From Bradyrhizobium jicamae (lineage in GTDB: Bacteria; Pseudomonadota; Alphaproteobacteria; Rhizobiales; Xanthobacteraceae), in assembly GCF_018130215.1 (NCBI RefSeq), contig NZ_JAFCKQ010000002.1, positions 186,001 to 250,000 on the forward strand: a stretch of 64,000 bases of DNA, read 5' to 3'. Shown in pieces: positions 53,501-60,422 of the stretch; the stretch's first letter is position 1; every line of letters begins with the position of its first letter. Both the position numbers and the translations under genes were made by a program. The notes under the pieces were generated by a model. It searched no databases. It worked only from the letters and a program-made list of their open reading frames with translations, and was not told the DNA's origin.

Positions 53501-53701
53501 TTCTGGGGCCCGATGGCGATCACGATCATGGGCGGTTTGTTTGTTGCGACTTTCCTGACCTTGCTGTATCTGCCGGGCCTTTACGCCCTCTGGTTCCGCA
53601 AGACCTTGGACGAGAGTGGCCCCGTCGAGCGTGCCGATACTGCGCCGCAGCATGCCGGAGGTGCACAGCACGCATTTCCGCTTGCTGAAGCGGCCGAATA
53701 A
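50561..53701 (+). CDS. RND efflux transporter (HAE-1-like)
   Basis: A 1046-aa inner-membrane proton antiporter; GGAG at 50551-50554 fixes the ATG at 50561. The RND pattern is complete: an amphipathic start, WAVSHPTLVLFLMIVLGVAG as span 1, two large periplasmic loops, the central span block around LGALIIALGLLVDDAIIAVE (span 4 with the paired Asp residues for proton relay), and the second half MRNAVILVDQIESDVSSGL. It takes drugs or lipophilic compounds from the periplasm to the adaptor. It works with the gene upstream and is repressed by the TetR protein encoded downstream. It lacks the extra N-terminal motifs of metal pumps. Confidence 0.92.
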   Translation: MKRFNLSAWAVSHPTLVLFLMIVLGVAGYFSYQKLGRAEDPFFTVKVVNVSVMWPGATSQEMQMQVADPIEKKLQELPFFEKVQTYSKPGFTAMQVTFRDSTPPKDVPYLFYLLRKKLVDVQGELPSGILGPVVNDEFSDVDSILYMMTGDGANYAQLKKAAEGFRQRLLKVPGVTKVDLYGIQDERIYVEFSHAKLATLGITPQALFDSLAKQNNVTPAGTVETSAQRVPLRVTGALDGVKAVAETPVESNGRVFRLGDIATVTHGYVDPPSFTVRQEGKPALGIGVVTAKGANILELGKDVEQATAEFMKAVPQGIDVRQIADQPKVVEHAVGEFVHSFVEALAIVLFVSFVALGWRTGIVVALSVPLVLGIVFIVMNAMSLDLHRITLGALIIALGLLVDDAIIAVEMMVVKMEQGWDRMKAASFAWESTAFPMLTGTLVTAAGFLPIGFANSAVGEYAGGIFWIVAIALVASWFVAVIFTPYIGVKLLPNIKVHQNHDPHAIYETRIYRGLRGVVQWCVDHRIKVVVATVGVFAASIMAFGHVQQQFFPLSERPELFLQLRLPEGTAFNVTEKAVKKAEALLKDDQDIETYTAYVGQGSPRFWLGLNPQLPNEAFAEIVILSRNVEARERIKAKIEQAAADGALNEARVRVDRFNFGPPVGFPVQFRVIGPDANKVRDIAYQVREVMRQNPNVKDVQLDWNEQSPYLKLVVDQDRARALGLTPQDVSQALSMLISGAPVTTIRDGVEKVGVVARAVPSERLDLGHVGDLTITSRNGVAVPLQQIAKLEYAHEEPILWRRNRDMAITVRSDVVDGVQAPDVTNQISPKLKDIQAHLEPAYRIEPGGAFEESAKGNASIFVLFPVMVMVMLTLLMIQLQSFSRLFLVFLTAPLGIVGASLGLNVANQPFGFVALLGLIALAGMIMRNAVILVDQIESDVSSGLTRREAIVEATVRRARPVVLTALAAILAMIPLSRSAFWGPMAITIMGGLFVATFLTLLYLPGLYALWFRKTLDESGPVERADTAPQHAGGAQHAFPLAEAAE

Positions 53702-53722
53702 TTGAAGATTGAGCAGACCGAC

Positions 53723-54331
53723 ATGACGCTGATTTCGGAACACATCGAAACTGACACCCGCGAGCGGATTCTCGTGGTTGCGGAGCGATTGTTCCGGCAG
53801 CTCGGCTACCAGAAGACCACGGTGGCCGATATCGCCAAAGAGCTGCGCATGAGCCCCGCCAACGTGTATCGCTTCTTCGAATCGAAGAAGGCTATCCACG
53901 AAGGCGTGGCGCGCGGCCTGATGGGCGAGGTCGAGATCGAGGCCCAGCGCATCGCGCGGACCGAGGGGCCGGCGGCGCTTCGGCTGCGCGAGCTGATGAA
54001 GACCGTCAACCGCATGAACACCGAGCGCTATGTCGACGACTCCAAGCTGCACGAGATGGTCGAGGTCGCGATGCAGGAGGACTGGGAGGTCTGCACCGCT
54101 CATATCGAGCTGATCACCGGCACGATCGGCGAGATGATCGCGCAAGGTGCGGCGTCCGGCGAGTTCGAGGTGAATGACCTGATGACGGCGTCGCTGTGCG
54201 CCTGCACCGCGATGATGCGCTTCTTCCACCCGCAAATGATCGCCCAATGCGCCACCAAGCCGGGCCCGACCATCGACGAGATGATCGATTTCGTCATTGC
54301 CGGCCTGTCGCCGCGCGCCCGGGCGAATTGA
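53723..54331 (+). CDS. TetR-family repressor of the RND operon
   Basis: About 202 aa from the ATG at 53723 (a TTG at 53702 is in frame, directly after the RND stop, but less likely). The N-terminal helix-turn-helix (residues about 15-60) has the TetR form RILVVAERLFRQLGYQKTTVADIAKELRMSP with ANVYRFFESKKAI. The C-terminal ligand domain includes MMRFFHPQMIAQC. It most likely binds the ACTGATRAAT half-sites at 49336-49385 and so also controls its own transcript as last gene of the operon. The inducing compound is unknown. Confidence 0.85.
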   Translation: MTLISEHIETDTRERILVVAERLFRQLGYQKTTVADIAKELRMSPANVYRFFESKKAIHEGVARGLMGEVEIEAQRIARTEGPAALRLRELMKTVNRMNTERYVDDSKLHEMVEVAMQEDWEVCTAHIELITGTIGEMIAQGAASGEFEVNDLMTASLCACTAMMRFFHPQMIAQCATKPGPTIDEMIDFVIAGLSPRARAN

Positions 54332-54391
54332 TCGGACCGAACTGACGCACTCGTCAGTTGACTCTTCAATCATCGCAGGCGAAGCGACTTC

Positions 54392-54477
54392 GTAGCCCGG
54401 ATGGAGCGCAGCGTGATCCGGGATATTGATCCGCTTGCGAAACTGTCCCGGATTGCGCTGCACTCCATCCGGGCTAC
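54392..54477. repeat. palindromic repeat, family A (near-perfect copy)
   Basis: GTAGCCCGGATGGAGCGCAG and its continuation pair with a right arm ending CACTCCATCCGGGCTAC over 25 of 27 positions, separated by about 32 bp. It starts 60 bp after the TetR stop and ends 15 bp before the next gene. Degenerate copies lie at 49189-49271 and 63019-63072. Confidence 0.85.
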
Positions 54478-54492
54478 GGAAGAGGGCCCACC

Positions 54493-55116
54493 GTGACCGC
54501 GAAAGACCTGCATTTCTACGAGCCGAAGAACGGCCACGGCCTCAAGCACGATCCCTTCAACGCCATCATCGCGCCGCGCCCGATCGGCTGGATCGCCTCG
54601 CGCGACACCAGGGGCAACATCAATCTCGCGCCCTACAGCTTCTTCAACGCCTTCTGCTACGTGCCGCCGATCATCGGCTTCTCCTCGACCAATTGGAAGG
54701 ACAGCGTCGCCAACATCCAGGAGACCGGCGAGTTCGTCTGGAACCTGGCGACGATGGATCTGGCCAGGCAGATGAACGCGTCCGCCGCCCATGTCGCGCG
54801 TGACGTCGACGAATTCAAGCTGGCCGGGCTGACCGCCGAGTCGGGCAAGCTCGTCAACGTGCCGCGCGTTGCCGAAAGTCCGGTCGCCTTCGAATGCAAG
54901 GTGAGCCAGATCATCCAGCTCCAGGGCGCCGACGGCAAGAAGGCGGAGGCCTGGCTGACGCTCGGCGAGGTCGTCGCGGTCCATATCGACAAGGCCTTCA
55001 TCAAGGACGGCGTCTACCAGACCGGGCTTGCCCATCCGATCGTCCGCGCCGGCCGGCGAGGGGATTATTTCGAGATCAAGCCGGAAAACATGTTCGAGAT
55101 GATCCGGCCGGATTAG
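54493..55116 (+). CDS. flavin reductase-like FMN-binding split-barrel protein
   Basis: A 207-aa protein from GTG 54493 with AGAGGG upstream. The flavin reductase pattern is clear: FNAIIAPRPIGWIASRDTRG (about residues 22-41), NLAPYSFFNAFCYVPPIIGF and GEFVWNLATMDLARQMN. Such proteins bind FMN and either supply reduced flavin to a monooxygenase or act themselves on a small substrate. No monooxygenase partner adjoins it. The start lies 15 bp after palindromic repeat A. Confidence 0.85.
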   Translation: MTAKDLHFYEPKNGHGLKHDPFNAIIAPRPIGWIASRDTRGNINLAPYSFFNAFCYVPPIIGFSSTNWKDSVANIQETGEFVWNLATMDLARQMNASAAHVARDVDEFKLAGLTAESGKLVNVPRVAESPVAFECKVSQIIQLQGADGKKAEAWLTLGEVVAVHIDKAFIKDGVYQTGLAHPIVRAGRRGDYFEIKPENMFEMIRPD

Positions 55117-55133
55117 CTCCGCTCTGTCGTCTG

Positions 55134-55272
55134 CCTCGCCCCGCTCTTGCGGGGAGAGGGCGGGGTGAGGGGCTGCCTCCACGAGTCGCGACCGTGGTGA
55201 AAGCTGTACCCCCTCACCCGGATCGCATCTTGCGATGCAATCCGACCTCTCCCCGCAGGCGCGGCGAGGTAA
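55134..55272. repeat. palindromic repeat, family C
   Basis: The left part reads CTCGCCCCGCTCTTGCGGGG with a local stem CCCCGC/GCGGGG. The right part, CCGACCTCTCCCCGCAGGCG followed by CGGCGAGG, pairs with the left part, and GGGGTGAGGGG pairs with CCCCCTCACCC. A small stem GATCGCATCTTGCGATGCAA sits inside. It starts 17 bp after the flavin reductase stop. The wording resembles a common rhizobial intergenic element. Confidence 0.7.
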
Positions 55273-55388
55273 GGCAGACCGCAGCATTGCGAGCTTGCTT
55301 CGCTCCCGCCACGAAATCGTCACTCAGGGCATACTAACCTCTGGTTGCCAGGCCGGATCAACGGCCGGCCAACACAGCGGAGGATGCG

Positions 55389-56654
55389 ATGTCACGCCAG
55401 GAGCGGAACGATCCAACAGAAGTGCGGAGCGATCCAAAAGAAGAGCGGCGCGGTCCGAACGTTTCACGACGAGCGCTTGTCCAGGGATTGGCAGTGGGAG
55501 CGGCTGCCACTGCAACCGGCATCGGCAGCGCGCTGGCGCAGAACGCGCCTGCGCCGGTCGGACCGCCGACGACGATCACCACCCCGCCGCGCGATTTCAG
55601 TCCGCGCGGTGCGCCGACCACCTATTTCTGGGACCCCGATATCATCGCGGTCGATCCGTCCTTCAACGACCTCGCCCAGCCCAACACTTCGATCAAGCGC
55701 CTCTATACGGGCACTCTATGGTCGGAAGGCCCGGCCTGGAGCTCGCAGGGGCGGTACCTCCTCTGGAGCGACATCCCGAACAACCGCCAGATGCGATGGT
55801 CGGAGGACGACGGCCACGTCAGCGTGTTCCGCATGCCCTCGAACTATTCGAACGGCAACTCGTTCGACTTCCAGGGCCGCCAGCTGTCCTGCGAGCATCT
55901 GACCCGCCGCGTGACGCGCTACGAGAACGACGGCACCGCGACCGTGCTTGCCGATTCCTATCAGGGCAAGAAGCTGAACTCGCCGAACGACATCGTCGCC
56001 CATCCCGACGGCAGCTACTGGTTCACCGATCCGCCCTATGGCAGCCAGCTCTATGAGGGCGAGCCTGATGCTGCGGGCGGCCCGGTCAATCCTGCCGGCA
56101 AGCTCAATCCGCGGATCGGCCAGCCGGCGGGCTTCGAGCCGTTCAAGCGCGAGCTGCCGACCAACTGCTATCGGATCGATCCGTCCGGGCGCATCGACCT
56201 CGTGGTGAGCGAGGACCAGGTGCCCGATCCGAACGGCATCTGCTTCTCGCCCGATTACAAGAAGCTCTATGTCGTCTCGACCGGCAAGGGACCGGGCGAC
56301 ACCGGGCCGGGCGGCAAGGGCGACGTGTTCGTGTTCGATGTCGGCGCCGACAACAAGGTCTCCAACGGCAAGCGGTTCAGCGACTTCACGATCGACGGCG
56401 TGAAATGCGGACCGGACGGCATCCGCTGCGACGTCAACGGCAATGTCTGGTGCTCCAGCAATGCCGGCCGCGCCGTCGGCTATAACGGCGTCACGGTGTG
56501 GTCGCCGGAGGGCAAGCTGCTCGGCCGTATCCGCCTGCCGGAGGTGTGCGGCAACATCACCTTCGGCGGCCCCAAGCGCAACCGCCTGTTCATGGCGGCA
56601 AGCCAGTCGCTGTATGCGGTCTATACCGCGACGCAGGGGGCAGGCCCGGGCTAG
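55389..56654 (+). CDS. Tat-exported SMP-30/gluconolactonase-like protein
   Basis: A 421-aa protein. About 24 charged residues, including the imprecise duplication RNDPTEV / RSDPKEE, precede a twin-arginine signal, VSRRALVQGLAVGAAAT (about residues 25-41). The six-bladed propeller shows TLWSEGPAWSSQGRYLLWSD (Glu metal ligand), KLNSPNDIVAHPDGSYWFTD (Asn ligand) and VPDPNGICFSPDYKKLYVVS (Asn), with CGPDGIRCDVNGNVW (Asp). It would be a periplasmic calcium-dependent lactonase or esterase. It lies between repeat C and a 17-bp hairpin. Confidence 0.85.
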   Translation: MSRQERNDPTEVRSDPKEERRGPNVSRRALVQGLAVGAAATATGIGSALAQNAPAPVGPPTTITTPPRDFSPRGAPTTYFWDPDIIAVDPSFNDLAQPNTSIKRLYTGTLWSEGPAWSSQGRYLLWSDIPNNRQMRWSEDDGHVSVFRMPSNYSNGNSFDFQGRQLSCEHLTRRVTRYENDGTATVLADSYQGKKLNSPNDIVAHPDGSYWFTDPPYGSQLYEGEPDAAGGPVNPAGKLNPRIGQPAGFEPFKRELPTNCYRIDPSGRIDLVVSEDQVPDPNGICFSPDYKKLYVVSTGKGPGDTGPGGKGDVFVFDVGADNKVSNGKRFSDFTIDGVKCGPDGIRCDVNGNVWCSSNAGRAVGYNGVTVWSPEGKLLGRIRLPEVCGNITFGGPKRNRLFMAASQSLYAVYTATQGAGPG

Positions 56655-56661
56655 CCCTGAC

Positions 56662-56700
56662 GCGGATTGGCGCCGGCGCGACCCGCCGGCGCCAATCCGC
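56662..56700. terminator. 17-bp perfect hairpin after the SMP-30 gene
   Basis: GCGGATTGGCGCCGGCG (56662-56678) and its exact complement CGCCGGCGCCAATCCGC (56684-56700) flank the loop CGACC. It begins 8 bp after the stop. There is no T run, so it is either a strong 3'-end stabiliser or a T-less terminator. Confidence 0.65.
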
Positions 56701-56869
56701 TACCTGACTGTCGCAACTCATGTTTCGGAACTGAAGGCGCGGCGTGCCGTTAACAAACGGCGCTTTCGCCGCGTCAATTTCGCTTCATTTCAAAAGCGAA
56801 GTGTTCACCCGTGACCGGCACTTTCCGCTAGGATCATCTCCATCCGCGCCGATTCATGAGGACCCCACC

Positions 56870-59137
56870 ATGAGCTTCCGCCGCGACACGATCACCAAGC
56901 CGATTTTCTCGTTTGCGCGAGGCGTGCTGCCGTCGATGTCCGACACCGAGCGCGAGGCGCTGGAGGCCGGCGACGTCTGGTGGGACGCCGATCTCTTCAC
57001 CGGCAATCCGGACTGGACCAAGCTGCTGGCCTTTGCGCCGGCGACCCTGACCGAAGAGGAGAAGGCCTTCCTGCACGGCCCGGTCGACCAGCTCTGCGCC
57101 ATGCTCGACGAGTGGAAGATCAACTGGGAATGGCGCGACCTGCCGCCCGAAGTGTGGGACTTCGTCAAGCGCAACAAGTTCTTCGGCATGATCATCCCGA
57201 AGGAGTTCGGCGGTCTCGGCTTCTCGCCCTATGCGCATTCCGAAGTGGTGCGCAAGATCTCGTCGCGTTCGTTGACCGCGGCCGTCACCGTGATGGTGCC
57301 GAACTCGCTCGGGCCCGGCGAATTGCTGATGCGCTTCGGTACCAGGGAGCAGCAGGACAAATGGCTGCCGCGGCTCGCCGACGGACGTGACATCCCCTGC
57401 TTCGGGCTGACCAGTCCGGAGGCCGGCTCGGACGCCGCCTCGATGATCGACAGCGGCATCATCTGCAGGGGCAATTTCGAAGGTCGTGAGGTGCTCGGCC
57501 TGAGGCTGAACTGGCACAAGCGCTACATCACGCTCGGCCCCGTCGCGACGCTGCTCGGGCTTGCCTTCAAGGCCTATGATCCCGATCACCTCGTGGGCAA
57601 CGAGGAAGAGCTTGGCATCACGGTTGCGCTGATTCCAACGCATCTGCCCGGCGTTTCGATCGGCCACCGCCATCTGCCGGCGATGCAGGTGTTCCAGAAC
57701 GGCCCGAACTGGGGCCGCGATGTCTTCATCCCGCTCGACTACATCATCGGCGGTCAAGAGCGGCTCGGCCAGGGCTGGAAGATGCTGATGACGGCGCTCG
57801 CCGCCGGCCGCGGCATCTCGCTGCCGTCGCTGTCGGCTGCCGGCGCCGCCTACGCCGCGCGCACCAGCGGCGCCTATGCCCGCATCCGCGAGCAGTTCGG
57901 CATTTCGATCGGCAAATTCGAGGGCATCGAGGAGCCGCTCGCGCGCATCGCGGCGACGGCCTACCTGCTCGACGCCGCGCGGCGGCTGACCTGCGCCGCG
58001 TTGAACGCAGGGCATCACCCCGCCGTCATCTCCGGCATCATGAAGCTGCACGCCACCGAGCGGATGCGGCTCGCGATCGACGACGCCATGGACATCCATG
58101 GCGGCAAGGCCGTGATCGACGGGCCGCAGAATTACCTGGGAGGGCTCTACCGCTCGGTGCCGGTCGGCATCACGGTCGAGGGCGCCAACATCCTGACCCG
58201 CAATCTCATCGTGTTCGGGCAGGGCGCGATCCGCGCCCATCCCTATCTGCTCGCGGAGATGAACGCGCTGCGCGATCCCGATCGCGACAAGGGGCTCACC
58301 GCATTCGACACCGCGTTCTGGAAGCATGTCGGCCACAGCTTCGCGACGCTGTTCCGCGCCTGGGGCCGCAGCTGGACCCTTGGGCTGTTCGCGCCGGCGC
58401 CGGACGCCGGCGAGGCAACCGGGTTCTATCGCCAGCTCTCGCGCTATTCGTCGGCCTTCGCGCTGTGCGCCGACATGGCGCTGCTCACGCTCGGCGGAGC
58501 GCTGAAGCGCAAGGAGATGCTGTCCGCCCGCTTCGGCGACATCCTGTCCGAGCTGTATCTGCTCTCGGCTGCGCTGAAGCGCTGGCAGGACGAGGGCCGG
58601 CAGAAGGAGGACCTCCCTGCGCTGCAATGGTGCATGGCGACCGGCTTCAAGACCATCGAGAGCCGGCTGGCGGAGATCACGGCCAACCTGCCCAACCGCG
58701 TCGTCGGTGTGATGCTGAAATTCCTGATCCAACCGTTCGGCGCGCGCGTCACGGGTCCGTCTGATGAGGTCGTGCATCGATGCGCGCAGCTCGTGCTGTC
58801 ACCGTCCGCGGCGCGCGACCGCCTGACGCCCGATCTTGCCTTTGTCGAGGATGACGGCGGCATCGCACGGCTGGAGAAGGCGTTCCGTCTCGTCACCGAG
58901 GCCGAGGATGCCGCCAGGCAGCTGCACGCCGCACGCATTCATGACTGGAAGGATGCGGTGAAGAAGGGCGTCATCACCGAGGCCGAGGGCGAGAAACTCG
59001 CCGCCGCCCACGACGCAGTCGCCAAGGTCATCGAGGTCGATGATTTTGCGCCGGAGGCGCTGTCGCCGATTTACAAGAAATCCGCCGACGTGCATCAGTT
59101 CTTCCAGGAGCTGGGTGAGCAGAGGGCGGCGGGCTGA
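56870..59137 (+). CDS. fadE: long-chain acyl-CoA dehydrogenase
   Basis: A 755-aa protein; GAGGA at 56858-56862 gives the start. It belongs to the FadE group with a C-terminal DUF1974-type extension. The dehydrogenase core is seen in FFGMIIPKEFGGLGFSPYA, FGLTSPEAGSDAAS (FAD loop) and the GGKAVIDGPQNYLGG region. It oxidises acyl-CoA to trans-2-enoyl-CoA, the first step of beta-oxidation, passing electrons to ETF. Its stop overlaps the fadI start by one base (TGATG). It heads the four-gene operon fadE-fadI-fadJ-thioesterase. Confidence 0.9.
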   Translation: MSFRRDTITKPIFSFARGVLPSMSDTEREALEAGDVWWDADLFTGNPDWTKLLAFAPATLTEEEKAFLHGPVDQLCAMLDEWKINWEWRDLPPEVWDFVKRNKFFGMIIPKEFGGLGFSPYAHSEVVRKISSRSLTAAVTVMVPNSLGPGELLMRFGTREQQDKWLPRLADGRDIPCFGLTSPEAGSDAASMIDSGIICRGNFEGREVLGLRLNWHKRYITLGPVATLLGLAFKAYDPDHLVGNEEELGITVALIPTHLPGVSIGHRHLPAMQVFQNGPNWGRDVFIPLDYIIGGQERLGQGWKMLMTALAAGRGISLPSLSAAGAAYAARTSGAYARIREQFGISIGKFEGIEEPLARIAATAYLLDAARRLTCAALNAGHHPAVISGIMKLHATERMRLAIDDAMDIHGGKAVIDGPQNYLGGLYRSVPVGITVEGANILTRNLIVFGQGAIRAHPYLLAEMNALRDPDRDKGLTAFDTAFWKHVGHSFATLFRAWGRSWTLGLFAPAPDAGEATGFYRQLSRYSSAFALCADMALLTLGGALKRKEMLSARFGDILSELYLLSAALKRWQDEGRQKEDLPALQWCMATGFKTIESRLAEITANLPNRVVGVMLKFLIQPFGARVTGPSDEVVHRCAQLVLSPSAARDRLTPDLAFVEDDGGIARLEKAFRLVTEAEDAARQLHAARIHDWKDAVKKGVITEAEGEKLAAAHDAVAKVIEVDDFAPEALSPIYKKSADVHQFFQELGEQRAAG

Positions 59138-60420
59138 TGGCGCGACCAGTCTTTATCGTCGACGGCAGCCGGACGCCGTTCCTGAAGGCGCGCTCCGGGC
59201 CCGGCCCGTTCACCCCCGTTGATCTCGCCGTGCAATGCGGCCGGCCGCTGCTGGCGCGGCAGCCCTTTGCGCCCACCGCCTTCGACCAGGTGATCCTCGG
59301 CTGCGTCAACGTCATCGCCGACGAGATGAACCCGGCACGGGTCGCGGCACTTCGGCTCGGCATGGGCGAGAAGATGGTCGCCTTCACGATGCAGATCAAT
59401 TGCGGCTCGGGCATGCAGTCGGTCGACACCGGCTACCGCTACATCCGCGAGGGGATCTCCGACCTGATCCTGGCCGGCGGCGCCGAGGCGCTGAGCCACG
59501 CGCCGCTGGTCTGGCCCAATGCCGGCGTGCGCTGGTTCGCAGGCCTTGCCGGCGCAAAGGGCATGGTCGCCAAGGTCGCCGCGGCGTTGAAGGTGCGGCC
59601 GGGCTATTTCAAGCCGATCATCGGGCTCGAGCGCGGGCTGACCGATCCCATCACCGATCTGAACATGGGGCAGACCGCGGAGAAGGTCGGACATCTCTTC
59701 GGCATCACGCGCGCGCAGTCCGATGCCTATGCCGCCGAAAGCCACCAGCGGCTGGCGCACGCGCAGAAGGAAGGCTACCTCAAGGGCGAGGTCGAGACCG
59801 CCTTCGCCCGCGACGGCAAATTCTACGATCATGACGACGGCGTCCGTCCGGACTCGACGCCGGAGACCCTGGCCAAGCTCAGGCCCGTGTTCGAGCGTCC
59901 CTGGGGCCAGGTCACGGCCGGCAATTCCTCGCAGATCACCGACGGCGCGTCCTGGGTGATCCTGGCCTCCGAGACGGCGGTCGCAAAACATGGACTGACG
60001 CCGAAGGCCGTCATCCTCGACAGCCAATGGTCGGCGCTCGATCCCTCGATCATGGGCCTCGGCCCGGTGCTGTCGACGACCGCGCTCCTGAAGCGCAACG
60101 AGCTGATCTTGCAGGATATCGAGACCTGGGAGCTGAACGAGGCGTTTGCAACGCAAGTGCTCGGCTGCCTCGCGGCGTGGAATGACGAGAAGTTCTGCCG
60201 CGAGATCCTGGGGCTCGACGGCGCGGCCGGCGAGATCGATCGCGCCAGGCTCAACGTCGATGGCGGCGCGATCAGCCTCGGCCATCCCGTCGGCACCAGC
60301 GGCAACCGCATCGTGCTGCATCTCGTCAATGCAATGAAGCGGCTCGGCACCAGGCGCGGCGTCGCCACGGAATGTATCGGCGGCGGGCAGGGCGGCGCGA
60401 TGTTGATAGAGACGGTGTGA
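59137..60420 (+). CDS. fadI: acetyl-CoA C-acyltransferase (3-ketoacyl-CoA thiolase)
   Basis: A 427-aa protein starting inside the fadE stop. The thiolase residues are in place: nucleophile Cys in MQINCGSGMQS (about residue 90), NEAFATQVL, His in SLGHPVGTSGN and the second Cys in ATECIGGGQGGAM. It cleaves 3-ketoacyl-CoA with CoA, the last step of beta-oxidation. The length and link to FadJ fit the FadI type. It ends 2 bp before fadJ. Confidence 0.9.
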   Translation: MARPVFIVDGSRTPFLKARSGPGPFTPVDLAVQCGRPLLARQPFAPTAFDQVILGCVNVIADEMNPARVAALRLGMGEKMVAFTMQINCGSGMQSVDTGYRYIREGISDLILAGGAEALSHAPLVWPNAGVRWFAGLAGAKGMVAKVAAALKVRPGYFKPIIGLERGLTDPITDLNMGQTAEKVGHLFGITRAQSDAYAAESHQRLAHAQKEGYLKGEVETAFARDGKFYDHDDGVRPDSTPETLAKLRPVFERPWGQVTAGNSSQITDGASWVILASETAVAKHGLTPKAVILDSQWSALDPSIMGLGPVLSTTALLKRNELILQDIETWELNEAFATQVLGCLAAWNDEKFCREILGLDGAAGEIDRARLNVDGGAISLGHPVGTSGNRIVLHLVNAMKRLGTRRGVATECIGGGQGGAMLIETV

Positions 60421-60422
60421 TC

